Below, piece after piece: positions 54,168 to 62,400 of a stretch of DNA of 62,400 nucleotides. The position numbers were made by a program, and so were the translations under genes. The stretch is from Actinomycetes bacterium. GTDB taxonomy: Bacteria > Actinomycetota > Acidimicrobiia > Acidimicrobiales > Acidimicrobiaceae. Position 1 is the stretch's first letter. Each line of letters starts with the position of its first letter. The stretch covers positions 1 through 62,400 of the forward strand of contig JAJYZP010000007.1 in NCBI GenBank assembly GCA_021799875.1. The letters run 5' to 3'. Under the pieces are notes generated by a model, which had not been told where the DNA came from, made no database searches, and was given only the letters and a program-made list of their open reading frames with translations.

Positions 54168-54279
54168 ACTGCGGCAGCCAGGTTACCTACGGCACCCATA
54201 GTAACTCGCTGAGGGCTGCTTCCTTCCGGACCTGACCCGGTTCACGAGCCTACGCCGCGTAGGGCCCGGCCACCGCAGT
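54168..54279 (-). ncRNA. ffs: Signal recognition particle RNA (small SRP RNA)
   Basis: The minus strand contains the invariant apical loop GGTCAGGTCCGGAAGGAAGC, flanked by complementary arms ACTGCGG / CCGCAGT at the ends of the interval, forming the long SRP hairpin. Further pairs (AGTTACCG 54158-54165 with CGGTAACT 54283-54290) extend the stem and may belong to the precursor. It lies immediately upstream of dnaX on the same strand. SRP RNA with Ffh targets nascent membrane proteins. Confidence 0.95.
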
Positions 54280-54319
54280 AAACGGTAACTAGACCATCTA
54301 CGATAGCGTATGTTCATCC

Positions 54320-54404
54320 GGAGGGGTGCGAGAGTGGCCGAATCGGCGCGACTGGAAATCGCGTGTGGGGAAACTCACCGTGGGTTCGAATCCCACCTCC
54401 TCCG
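54320..54404 (+). tRNA. tRNA-Ser (anticodon GGA)
   Basis: An 85 nt class II tRNA. Acceptor GGAGGGG pairs with CTCCTCC (one G-T), anticodon loop CTGGAAA sits in the arm CGCGA/TCGCG, a long variable arm follows, and the T-loop is GGGTTCGAATCCC. Discriminator G. CCA is not encoded. tadA follows on the same strand. Confidence 0.96.
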
Positions 54405-54522
54405 CTCGAACGCCAGCGCACCTACCAGTGCACTGGCAAACGTCTAAAGAGACCTGCACCTCGGCCATACGGCGGGTCTCAACCTGGGAGATCGGCTCAA
54501 CGCCTGGGCCGAAAGGGTTGTA

Positions 54523-54969
54523 ATGAACCACGATGAAATGATGACGCTTGCTCTCGACGAGGCTCGACGGGCACTCGAGCATAACGATGTCCCCGTTGGT
54601 GCCCTCTGCGTCATCGACGACAGAGTTCTTGCATCACGGCATAACGAAAAAGAGCTGCGAAAAGACGCTACGTGCCACGCCGAGATCCTGGCCATTCGGG
54701 ATGCGCTCTCGATGATCGGAGACAAGTACCTGACCGGCGTTACGGTTTACACCACGCTCGAGCCGTGCGTGATGTGTGCTGGAGCCCTCGTTACGGTGCG
54801 CTGCGAAAGAGTAGTCTTCGGAGCCTTTGACCCAAAGAGCGGCGCTGCATCGTCTCTCTACAACCTATGCTGTGACCCAAGGCTCAACGCCGAAGTAGCG
54901 GTGGTGGCGGGAGTTCAACAAGAGGCCTGCAGTAGGATCTTGAAGGAGTTCTTCGCAACCAAGCGCTGA
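54523..54969 (+). CDS. tadA: tRNA-specific adenosine deaminase
   Basis: A 148-residue cytidine-deaminase-fold enzyme converting A34 to inosine in tRNA-Arg(ACG). It has CHAEILAI (zinc His and catalytic Glu) and TTLEPCVMCAGALV (zinc cysteines). AAAGGG lies 5 nt before the ATG. It lies between two tRNA-Ser genes on the same strand, separated by about 120 bp and 2 bp, so the three may be in one transcript. It is the right length for TadA rather than a cytosine deaminase. Confidence 0.95.
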   Translation: MNHDEMMTLALDEARRALEHNDVPVGALCVIDDRVLASRHNEKELRKDATCHAEILAIRDALSMIGDKYLTGVTVYTTLEPCVMCAGALVTVRCERVVFGAFDPKSGAASSLYNLCCDPRLNAEVAVVAGVQQEACSRILKEFFATKR

Positions 54970-54971
54970 CC

Positions 54972-55057
54972 GGAGGGATGCGAGAGTGGCCGAATCGGGC
55001 GGTCTCGAAAACCGCTGTGTCCTATGGGCACCGTGGGTTCAAATCCCACTCCCTCCG
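54972..55057 (+). tRNA. tRNA-Ser (anticodon CGA)
   Basis: An 86 nt class II tRNA starting 2 nt after the tadA stop. Acceptor GGAGGGA pairs with TCCCTCC, anticodon arm GCGGT-CTCGAAA-ACCGC gives anticodon CGA, followed by a long variable arm and T-loop GGGTTCAAATCCC. Discriminator G, no encoded CCA. Confidence 0.96.
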
Positions 55058-55093
55058 CACGGACCCTAGCGTTCTAGGATCTCGATATTTGCG

Positions 55094-55138
55094 CCCCCTG
55101 TCAGGTTCGAACTGAGTTCGAAGACAGGGGGTCTTTTT
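55094..55138 (+). terminator. Strong Rho-independent terminator after tRNA-Ser
   Basis: Outer stem CCCCCTGTC (55094-55102) with GACAGGGGG (55123-55131), inner stem TTCGAAC/GTTCGAA, and a T-run directly after. It ends the tRNA-Ser-tadA-tRNA-Ser unit. Confidence 0.92.
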
Positions 55139-55375
55139 CTCAGGGCCAATCCTCTGCAGTGCTATCGCCCTCCACGCCACAACAGCTCAGCATCGGGATC
55201 CATCACGGCCTATCTTTGACCACTATCGTGGTGCGCAACGAAAACATCCATCAACACCAACGCAGTGGCGTTGATGGATGTCAATCAAACAGCGACCCAA
55301 ACGCTTCAGCACTCCCGTCCTCAAACAGACGCTTGAGCGGATCAGCGGCCTACTGAGTTCGACGCAACCTTCATA

Positions 55376-56998
55376 TCACCGAGAAAGAGTCGACCTCTCG
55401 CTCTCGGCATCGGCAATCGCTTCATCTCCTTCAGCCGTCCGTCGACCCGAGGCAACCCCCCAATAGAAGAAGATGAGAGCCAGTACGACAACGACCCCGA
55501 GATCTCCAGGGTAGTGAATCAGGCCCTTTCCATGGTTGAACGGTGCACCAAAGCGTGCAGCTCCGAAGTACGTCATTGCAAGCATCACCACGAGGTAGGC
55601 AACAAGCCAGATTGCGGCCTTCATTGACTCTGCATCGACCTTGTTGAGCCCAACGTCAAAGAGGTTCGCTGCGATGTAATAGATCACCGTGCCAACCAGC
55701 AACGCAACGATCAGCTTCCAATCGATCGACCAGCCAGACCAGTAGATAATGAGAGTGCCAACGACGAAGGCGATCGGCGAAACGATCGATGCTCCTCCAA
55801 GCCGATAGGGTCGATGTGCATTTGCGTGAGTCTTGCGAAACACCTGCAGAGACACGGGCCCGATCATGTAGGTAAAGACCGTCGCCGAGGAGATGACCCC
55901 GACGAGGCTCTGCCAGGACGGAAAGGGCAACAATGCAATGATGCCGACCACCAGTGTGGCGACCAGGCCCAGGAACGGTGCCCCACTGCGTTGAGTAAGC
56001 ACCTTGAACCGTTGTGGAAGATAGCGGTTATTGGTTGCTGCGTAGACTACTCGAGCAGTTGAAGCGAGATAGATGTTACCCGTACCAGCTGGAGAGAGCA
56101 CGGCATCTGCGTAGAGCAGGGTCGCGAGCCAACCTAGTCCAAGCGCAGATGCAACTTGGGCGAAAGGAGAGGTCAACGTCAAAGCCGCCCAACCTTTTGC
56201 AATCCCGCTCGGTGCAACGCCGGCCAAAAAGACGACCTGGAGCAGAATATAGACCGCAGCCGAGAGACCGAGCGCCATGAAGATCGCTCGAGGAACGTCT
56301 CGCTGCGGATTCTTCGCCTCACCAGCGAGGTCAACCGCTTGCCGGAATCCTAGGAACGAGAACACGATTCCTGAGAGCGCCACTGCCTTCAACACACCCG
56401 ATACTCCATAGGGCGCAAAACCTCCTGCAACCTTTGAGGAGTAGTTGCCCCAGTGCCCAGCAACAAATAGAAATACCAAAATCGTCAGAGTTGGCATAAT
56501 GAACTTCAGCAGCGTGACAACGGTATTGACCTTCGCAAATGCCCGAACCCCATAGTAGTTAATTCCAAAGAATATGATCAGGATTACGGCCTCAATGATG
56601 AATCGCTCAAAGGAGTTATTCGCCAGACTTGTGATGTAGTGTTCCGCGTACTGCACCACGGCTTCAGCCTCGATCGCAGGGACCGTTGCATAAGCGAGGA
56701 AGGCACCCCACGTCATAATGAAACCAACTAGAGGTCCGTGCGTGAAGTGCGGATAGCGTGCGATACCACCGGCTTGAGGGATCATTCCCGACAGTTCGGC
56801 GTACACAATTCCTACCAAAATGACAGCAACAGCGCCAATAATCCAGCCAAATATAGCTGCTGGTCCGGCATCATTTGCGGCGTACAGAACACCGAATAGC
56901 CAGCCAGAACCGATAATGGCACCAAGCGATGCCATCGTCAGATCAAGCAGACTCATCTCTCTTCTGAGTTTCTGTCCAGTACCTTGAGTGGTACTCAT
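55376..56998 (-). CDS. APC-superfamily amino acid permease
   Basis: A membrane transporter of about 540 residues with roughly twelve helices from ATG 56998. Its start LRREMSLLDLTMASLGAIIGSGWLFG carries the GxG substrate loop of the family, and the core has VYAELSGMIPQAGGIARYPHF and FSFLGFRQAVDLAGEAKNPQRDVPRAI. It probably takes up an amino acid or amine by proton coupling. An AT-rich stretch just upstream (57060-57250) is likely its promoter. The frame opens at 57073, but AAGGGGG upstream of 56998 favours the shorter start. Confidence 0.9.
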   Translation of the reverse strand: MSTTQGTGQKLRREMSLLDLTMASLGAIIGSGWLFGVLYAANDAGPAAIFGWIIGAVAVILVGIVYAELSGMIPQAGGIARYPHFTHGPLVGFIMTWGAFLAYATVPAIEAEAVVQYAEHYITSLANNSFERFIIEAVILIIFFGINYYGVRAFAKVNTVVTLLKFIMPTLTILVFLFVAGHWGNYSSKVAGGFAPYGVSGVLKAVALSGIVFSFLGFRQAVDLAGEAKNPQRDVPRAIFMALGLSAAVYILLQVVFLAGVAPSGIAKGWAALTLTSPFAQVASALGLGWLATLLYADAVLSPAGTGNIYLASTARVVYAATNNRYLPQRFKVLTQRSGAPFLGLVATLVVGIIALLPFPSWQSLVGVISSATVFTYMIGPVSLQVFRKTHANAHRPYRLGGASIVSPIAFVVGTLIIYWSGWSIDWKLIVALLVGTVIYYIAANLFDVGLNKVDAESMKAAIWLVAYLVVMLAMTYFGAARFGAPFNHGKGLIHYPGDLGVVVVLALIFFYWGVASGRRTAEGDEAIADAESERSTLSR

Positions 56999-57278
56999 GA
57001 CTCTCATCCCCCTTCTGTCACAAACGTCCAAAGCTCCAGGTGTGGAGAACAGACGAGGTAACGAATAAACCAAAACCTCTCCGTCAAGAGAGTTTCTGAC
57101 TCCACGTCACCACTACCCCCCACGTCCGAGAGGTACACCCTTGGACTGGGTAGATTGTATCGAGAACAGAAGCTAAACACAAGGCAAACTCTGTATTATC
57201 TCGATAAACGGAGATCATTAAAGGGATTTACAGAAATCGCTAAATCGTAAATGCGATTCGACTTGCTACCGTCGATCT
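56999..57278 (-). promoter_or_regulatory. AT-rich upstream region of the APC permease
   Basis: The most AT-rich non-coding part of this area (about 57160-57250), upstream of the permease gene on its strand. Likely promoter DNA; no specific operator is defined. Confidence 0.4.
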
Positions 57279-58472
57279 CTAGGAGATGCAGCTACCCGTC
57301 GACACGATCGCAGTCTGGTGGAGAGCACGCTGCACCTGCGCCAGCACTCCAGGCGAGGCAAGCGCAAAACCAACATGCGGATTCGTCGTGGACCTTGAAA
57401 ATACAACTCCAACGACCTCGCCCTGGGCATTGACAAGGGGGCCACCAGAGTTTCCTGGGCGCACGATCGCTTCGATCTGATAGACCAACCGAAGGGTAAG
57501 GCCTTGGTTATAGATGTCGCGACCTCGCGCGTCAAACGATGCCATGACACCAGCAGACCCTATCGTGAGGGGTCCCCCCTCTGGATATCCGAGAACTACC
57601 GCCTGAGTTCCGCGCCCTACCTCAGCCGGATCGATCTGCAGGGCCGGATCACTGACGCCAGGAGAGCGTAAGACTGCGAGATCAAACTTTGGATTGAACC
57701 AGATCGCCTTTGCTGGATGATCCCCAGTCCCGTCAATGACCACTGGGTTCGCTATTCCAGCGACGACATGAGCATTTGTTACGACGAGGCCCGGGGCAAT
57801 GACAAAACCGGAGCCCTCTTGAATATTGCCACATCCGACCCCCTCAATTTTGACGGTCGATGACGCTACCTTGGCTGCGATTGTGCTGACCTCGTGCTTC
57901 GAGGGAAGTGAAACGGGCCCAGCTAGGGCTGGGGGAAGCGTAGCAAAGACCGAAGGAAAGCCGGCAGAACCGATAACCTGATCGAGCTTGGAGAAGACCG
58001 ATGGCGCCGGCGGCATTACCTGATCAATGAGGCGAACGACCTTCGAGTTCGCCACCTGGGTCGAAAGCGCAGTAAAGGTCGAGTTCACCGCGACGGCAGC
58101 AAAGATCCAGATTCCTAAACCGGTAGCGATGACCGAGACACCACCACCCAGCAGCGAATCGACCGAACCAAGTCTCAGTCGTCGAACAGAGGTCGAGATC
58201 GCCGAACCGAAGTATCGACCGAAACCAGCGCCTAGAGAAGCGAGTCCAAAAACTATCACGAGCGACAGAATCGTCCTCACGACTCCGCCCTGCAAAAATC
58301 GGCCGAGTTGGGGAGCCAGGAGCGCTCCCAGTACTAAGCCGATCCAAAATCCACCGTACGAGCCGAGCTGGATCATCGCCCCAAGCTGGAATCCACGAAA
58401 CACAGAAAAACCTACAAGCAACAGCAGCGCAAGGTCAATGAGATCGAATCCGTAGAAGGAAGCGAAGATCAC
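57279..58472 (-). CDS. marP: MarP-type membrane serine protease (CvpA + trypsin-like)
   Basis: A 397-residue protein, the length of mycobacterial MarP. An N-terminal CvpA-like part has about four membrane helices (ending near 130), followed by a periplasmic chymotrypsin-fold protease. Visible catalytic residues are H235 (TNAHVVAG), D264 (FDLAVLR) and S342 (RPGNSGGPL). Cysteines C214 and C395 stand exactly where MarP has its redox-sensitive disulfide (from memory). MarP is needed for growth at low pH and for peptidoglycan hydrolase activation. Start ATG 58472. Confidence 0.92.
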   Translation of the reverse strand: MIFASFYGFDLIDLALLLLVGFSVFRGFQLGAMIQLGSYGGFWIGLVLGALLAPQLGRFLQGGVVRTILSLVIVFGLASLGAGFGRYFGSAISTSVRRLRLGSVDSLLGGGVSVIATGLGIWIFAAVAVNSTFTALSTQVANSKVVRLIDQVMPPAPSVFSKLDQVIGSAGFPSVFATLPPALAGPVSLPSKHEVSTIAAKVASSTVKIEGVGCGNIQEGSGFVIAPGLVVTNAHVVAGIANPVVIDGTGDHPAKAIWFNPKFDLAVLRSPGVSDPALQIDPAEVGRGTQAVVLGYPEGGPLTIGSAGVMASFDARGRDIYNQGLTLRLVYQIEAIVRPGNSGGPLVNAQGEVVGVVFSRSTTNPHVGFALASPGVLAQVQRALHQTAIVSTGSCIS

Positions 58473-59210
58473 AACGGCATTGGCCCCTATCTGGTGAGCA
58501 GCGGTACGTACCCTATCAGCCTACGGTTCGCCACCGTTGCTACCATCTCATTCGACCGTTACTTCTTACAGACCCTACTCAGGGAAGTCTCGCTTCACGG
58601 GCCTGCAACGCTCTCATCCGCCTCTCCCCCAGCCTCCTACGATCCACGATCGGGTCTTGAACACCGTACCTCCCTCGTGTGTAACCCTGACGGAGGTACG
58701 TACTGCTGACGAAGGTGAGAGCCCTAATCAGATCTCATCAAGAGATGCGCAAGCAATGCGCCTAGTCACACTCTAGGAGTGCCACCACCTCATGGACTCT
58801 CGATCGTGGGTGCATCGATCGTTGCGCCATGAGTAGCTCTCTCCCCTACCACACATATCACAGAGGGATTCTGCGCCCTCCAACTACAGTGAGGTCACCT
58901 ACGGTGCTTCCGGCGATCAAACGCCGTGATCGGGCGAGACGATCCGACATCGTCGATCATGTGCTTTGAAGCACTCGAACCGTATGCGGCCTCACATCAC
59001 TGCGTCTCGGACAGGAGCTGGCTCCAACATCTCCACGGATATCGAGAGTAGCGACGCCGTAGGGTCTGTAGTGAACTGAGCAGGACGAGTCGAACTCTGT
59101 CGTAGTCCAAAGACGATCCACCATCTTCTGCGGGAAACTACAGTGGACTAGGTCTTGTTGCGTCTTGAGTCAAGACCATAGTTTCAAGAACTCCTGAGAG
59201 GATCGACACC
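58473..59210. other. ORF-poor stretch upstream of marP and the CopD-like gene
   Basis: About 740 bp between divergent genes. It contains an inverted repeat GTACCTCC (58666-58673) / GGAGGTAC (58692-58699) and a TCTTGA-G-TCAAGA palindrome near the CopD-like gene. No credible gene. Confidence 0.45.
59151..59177 (+). promoter_or_regulatory. Inverted repeat upstream of the CopD-like gene
   Basis: GGTCTTG (59151-59157) and CAAGACC (59171-59177) form one repeat; within it TCTTGAGTCAAGA (59163-59175) is a perfect 13 bp palindrome about 35 bp before the GTG start. It could be an operator, perhaps for a metal-responsive regulator, but the regulator is not in the window. Confidence 0.45.
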
Positions 59211-59615
59211 GTGCTCACACCCGCCATCGAAGGTATCCGACTCACCCTTCACGTGCTCGCGGCTGCAATCTGGGTCGGCGGTCAATTGACCCTGGGCGGT
59301 CTCGTCCCTTCACTACGCAGACTCGGAAGTGAAGCGACGGCCGCCGTGACCAAGGCTTTCGGAAGGCTTGCATGGCCCGCCTACGCGGTACTGCTCATCA
59401 CGGGGCTCTGGAACTACTCGAGTTTCAATATGAACAAGGTCTCGCTTGCCTGGAAGATCGTGGTCGGTATCAAGATTACGGTTGCGCTTCTGGCAGGAGT
59501 CGCAGCCTACCTGCACCAGCGGGCCAAGTCCAAGGCCGGCATCGCTGCGTGGGGTGGAATCTCAGGCATCACATCGGTAGCAGCCCTCGCATTAGGGGTC
59601 TTTCTCGCCGGGTAG
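59211..59615 (+). CDS. CopD-like integral membrane protein
   Basis: A 134-residue protein of about four helices. The first has LTLHVLAAAIWVGGQL with a conserved His, typical of CopD/DUF2269-type proteins; another has WPAYAVLLITGLWN. The family is linked to copper uptake or haem-binding membrane subunits. GAGAGGATCGACACC precedes the GTG start. With the two ctaG genes it would fit copper handling, although they are 43 kb apart. Confidence 0.75.
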   Translation: MLTPAIEGIRLTLHVLAAAIWVGGQLTLGGLVPSLRRLGSEATAAVTKAFGRLAWPAYAVLLITGLWNYSSFNMNKVSLAWKIVVGIKITVALLAGVAAYLHQRAKSKAGIAAWGGISGITSVAALALGVFLAG

Positions 59616-59654
59616 TGACACCAAAACGAGTTTTTTAGGGTATCGTAGCTCTCC

Positions 59655-59660
59655 TATACT
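59655..59660 (+). promoter_or_regulatory. Candidate -10 element of gltB
   Basis: TATACT 107 bp before the gltB start, in the AT-richer stretch after the CopD-like gene. A matching -35 is weak (TTTTTA), so this is only a candidate. Confidence 0.3.
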
Positions 59661-59722
59661 CGTTCATACGTGCGGGCCAATGGCGTCCCAAGCGGTGGCG
59701 ATCTCATAATGATCCACACCGT

Positions 59723-59744
59723 ACAAAGTACACAACAAAGTACA
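59723..59744 (+). repeat. Tandem ACAAAGTACA repeat in the gltB leader
   Basis: ACAAAGTACA occurs at 59723-59732 and again at 59735-59744, a 12 bp period, about 25 bp upstream of the gltB ATG. Possibly a regulator or translation-control site. Confidence 0.7.
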
Positions 59745-59766
59745 AAGATGCCAAAGGAATACGCCC

Positions 59767-62400
59767 ATGAATCGATCCTCACAGTCTTCGATCGGTCTCT
59801 ACGACCCCATCAACGAGCATGACTCCTGCGGCATCGCCTTTGTTGTCGATATGGACGGAACCCCATCTCACGACATCATCACCAAAGGTCTGCAAGCGCT
59901 CGTCAACATGGAGCATCGAGGGGCCTCTGGCAGCGAAGCCGCAACTGGCGACGGAGCTGGGATCTTGTTGCAGAACCCGGACTCCTTCTGGCGGGAGATC
60001 GTTGACTTCGACCTCCCTATACCCGCCAGTTACGGCACTGGAATCGCCTTTCTCGACTACTCGCGGCGATCCGAGATGGCAGTCCAGATACGCGATCTCG
60101 CCAGTGAGGAGTCCCTCACTATACTTGGCACTCGCGACATACCAACGAACCCAGAGGGACTTGGACCCACCGCTCAGTCGCACCAGCCCCTCATGCGACA
60201 ATACTTCTTCGCTTCGACCTGCGGCGAGGAAGGCCTTGCCCTAGAGCGTCGACTCTTTGTCTTTCGTAAGCGAATCGAACACCTCGGTAGCGGTATCTAC
60301 TTCCCGTCACTTTCGACCCGAACATTCATCTATAAGGGCATGTTGACCACGCCACAGTTACAGACCTACTTTAGTGATCTCAGCGACCAACGACTCAAGA
60401 GCGCAATCGCCCTTGTGCACTCGAGATTCTCGACCAATACTTTCCCATCGTGGTCTCTCGCACAACCATTCCGACTCATCGCCCATAACGGAGAGATTAA
60501 TACAGTTCGAGGCAATCGGAACTGGATGGCCACGAGAGAATCCCTGCTCAATTGCGGCCTCATCCCGGGCGATCTCGATCGAATCTTTCCTGTTGTGACC
60601 GAGGGTGGATCTGATTCTGCATCTTTCGATGAGGTACTCGAGCTTCTCACAATGTCAGGGCGATCGCTCCCTCACGCAGTCCTAATGATGATTCCAGAGG
60701 CGTGGGAGAACCACGCCTCTATGGATCCTGCCCGAAAGGCCTTCTATCAGTTCCACGCTTCCATGATGGAGCCCTGGGATGGTCCCGCATCCATAGCCTT
60801 TACCGACGGCACCAGCATCGGGGCGGTCCTCGACCGCAATGGACTACGCCCATCGCGCTACTGGGTAACGAAAGATCGTACAGTTATCATGGCATCTGAG
60901 GTGGGTGTGATCGATGTTGATCCATCGACAATCGTTGCTAAGGGACGCCTCCAACCAGGAAAAATGTTTCTCGTCAACACCGAACTCGGCAAAATCGTTA
61001 CCGATGACGAGATCAAAGATGCTCTTGCCGCCGAACACCCCTATCAAAAGTGGATCGATCGGGAGCTCGTTCGCTTCGAGGATCTCCCACCACGCCCCAT
61101 GCTCGTCCCGCAGCACTCCTCCATTTTGATGCAACAGCGAGCGTTCGGGTTCACATCGGAGGAGCTTCGGCTGATCTTGGCGCCGATGGCCCGCTCCGCC
61201 GCTGAACCGCTTGGATCCATGGGATCGGACACTCCCACCGCCGTGCTCTCCCAGCGCCCACGATTACTCTTCGACTATTTTGTTCAACTCTTCGCACAAG
61301 TGACGAATCCGCCTCTCGATGCAATTCGAGAAGAACTCGTGACCGCATCGGGATCTACGCTCGGACCAGAGGCGAACCTCCTCGATACTTCTCCAGCATC
61401 GCTGCACCAGATCCACCTCCCCTACCCGCTGATCGACAATGACGACCTGGCAAAGCTGATGTATATCAATGAAGAAGGTGAGACTCCAGGTTTTGCATCC
61501 CACGTCGTTGACTGCCACTACCCAGTGCTCGATGGTGGCCCTGGGCTCGCTAGCGCCCTTAAGAAGATTCATGCCCAGGTCTCTGATGCCATAGCACATG
61601 GAGCAAACATCATTATCCTGTCGGATCGGCACGCAAGCGCAACGATGGCAGCAATACCTTCGCTCCTATCGGTAGCGTCAGTCCACCACCACCTCATCGC
61701 CGAGCGAGCGAGAACCAAAGTTGGTCTCGTCGTCGAGACCGGAGATGCCCGAGAGATTCATCACATGGCCCTACTGCTTGGCTACGGTGCTGGCGCAATC
61801 AATCCGTACCTCGCCTTTGACTCCATCGTTGACCTCATTCGCGAGGGACAGCTCAGCGGGGTAACCCCACAGCGAGCCATTCGCAACTACATCAAGGCGG
61901 CATGCAAGGGCGTCATCAAGGTCATGTCCAAAATGGGCATCTCGACCACTGCCTCGTACACAGGAGCACAGGTCTTCGAGGCAATTGGACTCGACCCTGA
62001 TGTGATTTCTGCATACTTTCCCGGTACTTCGTCTCGCATCGGTGGTGCAAACCTCGACGTGATCGCCGAGGAGATAGCGGCCCGTCACAGAGCTGCCTAC
62101 CCCGATCGACCCGAAGAACGGGCTCATCGAACGCTTGAGGTCGGCGGCGAATACCAGTGGCGGAGAGAAGGTGAATACCACCTCTTTAACCCCGAGACAG
62201 TTTTCCGTCTCCAACACGCGACTCGCACGAAGCGTTTCGATCTTTTCCGCTCCTACACGCGACTCGTAGATGATCAGAGCGAACGCCTTGCAACGTTACG
62301 CGGGCTCTTCACTCTCAAAACCTCGTCGGCCACGGCGATCACGCTTGACGACGTAGAGCCGGGCACTGAGATTGTCAAACGCTTCTCCACCGGTGCAATG
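59767..62400 (+). CDS. gltB: Glutamate synthase large subunit, 5' part (truncated by window end)
   Basis: The open frame runs from ATG 59767 beyond the right edge, 878 codons visible. A short propeptide ends before the nucleophile Cys21 ([12 protein letters not shown]), as in class II glutamine amidotransferases. [10 protein letters not shown] and [15 protein letters not shown] build the glutaminase site; the central domain with [22 protein letters not shown] follows, and a synthase domain region is entered at the end. It makes glutamate from glutamine and 2-oxoglutarate with GltD. AAGGA lies 8 nt before the start. The small subunit is not in the window. Confidence 0.97.
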   Translation, partial: MNRSSQSSIGLYDPINEHDSCGIAFVVDMDGTPSHDIITKGLQALVNMEHRGASGSEAATGDGAGILLQNPDSFWREIVDFDLPIPASYGTGIAFLDYSRRSEMAVQIRDLASEESLTILGTRDIPTNPEGLGPTAQSHQPLMRQYFFASTCGEEGLALERRLFVFRKRIEHLGSGIYFPSLSTRTFIYKGMLTTPQLQTYFSDLSDQRLKSAIALVHSRFSTNTFPSWSLAQPFRLIAHNGEINTVRGNRNWMATRESLLNCGLIPGDLDRIFPVVTEGGSDSASFDEVLELLTMSGRSLPHAVLMMIPEAWENHASMDPARKAFYQFHASMMEPWDGPASIAFTDGTSIGAVLDRNGLRPSRYWVTKDRTVIMASEVGVIDVDPSTIVAKGRLQPGKMFLVNTELGKIVTDDEIKDALAAEHPYQKWIDRELVRFEDLPPRPMLVPQHSSILMQQRAFGFTSEELRLILAPMARSAAEPLGSMGSDTPTAVLSQRPRLLFDYFVQLFAQVTNPPLDAIREELVTASGSTLGPEANLLDTSPASLHQIHLPYPLIDNDDLAKLMYINEEGETPGFASHVVDCHYPVLDGGPGLASALKKIHAQVSDAIAHGANIIILSDRHASATMAAIPSLLSVASVHHHLIAERARTKVGLVVETGDAREIHHMALLLGYGAGAINPYLAFDSIVDLIREGQLSGVTPQRAIRNYIKAACKGVIKVMSKMGISTTASYTGAQVFEAIGLDPDVISAYFPGTSSRIGGANLDVIAEEIAARHRAAYPDRPEERAHRTLEVGGEYQWRREGEYHLFNPETVFRLQHATRTKRFDLFRSYTRLVDDQSERLATLRGLFTLKTSSATAITLDDVEPGTEIVKRFSTGAM

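Noticed and set aside
58961-58974. GTGCTT-TG-AAGCAC as a terminator
   Set aside because: The stem is short, the loop is too tight, and there is no T-run or gene end nearby.
1-62400. CRISPR array, prophage or riboswitch
   Set aside because: No regularly spaced repeats, no phage genes, and no cobalamin, glycine, lysine or T-box signature seen upstream of the relevant genes.

Overview
The window looks like chromosome of an actinobacterium. A WhiB regulator beside a Get3/ArsA-like ATPase pair, a MarP-type protease, an MhuD-type haem oxygenase, LCP and CtaG proteins, and GTG starts all point that way. Moderate G+C (judged by eye), two CtaG-type copper proteins, MarP and a persulfide-dioxygenase-like protein would suit an acidophilic iron or sulfur oxidiser of the Acidimicrobiia. 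The lineage is an inference, not a demonstrated placement. No phage, intact insertion sequence or CRISPR array is visible, and coding density is low: about ten stretches of 0.3-1.3 kb hold no convincing gene.

Layout. 1.2-5.0 kb: an exported thioredoxin-fold DUF929 protein paired with VKOR, a DrrAB-like ABC exporter and a WhiB regulator. 5.2-7.8 kb: an operon of two ArsA/Get3-like ATPases and a degenerate receiver protein, then tRNA-Pro(CGG). 8-9.9 kb: gene-poor, with one CYTH-domain protein. 9.9-12.4 kb: hutF and an allantoate amidohydrolase-like gene (histidine breakdown). 12.5-16.4 kb: an LCP protein and two CtaG proteins. 16.7-19.6 kb: an MhuD-like haem oxygenase, a GntR regulator and an MBL-rhodanese fusion. 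20-27.3 kb: a cell-surface block with a methyltransferase, three GT4 glycosyltransferases and a large secreted DUF11 protein. 28.6-36.5 kb: asd, ask, tandem cyclophilins, an S51 peptidase, L-serine dehydratase and a small protein.

36.6-48.9 kb is metabolically the richest part. 3-hydroxybutyryl-CoA dehydrogenase, a B12-dependent ethylmalonyl-CoA mutase-like protein, an acyl-CoA carboxylase beta subunit with a coupled small subunit, a thiolase, crotonyl-CoA carboxylase/reductase and a methylmalonyl/ethylmalonyl-CoA epimerase together form the first half of the ethylmalonyl-CoA pathway plus the propionyl-CoA branch. They are interleaved with aat, an EamA transporter, a RidA protein and a degenerate GGDEF protein.

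49.5-62.4 kb: a UPF0104 flippase-like protein, recR-dnaX, SRP RNA, two tRNA-Ser genes flanking tadA, an APC permease, MarP, a CopD-like protein and the 5' part of gltB, which runs off the right edge. From memory, whiB4, the Get3-like pair, a RidA gene, marP, ask/asd, recR and dnaX also lie near each other in Mycobacterium, so the window looks like a rearranged version of an old actinobacterial neighbourhood.
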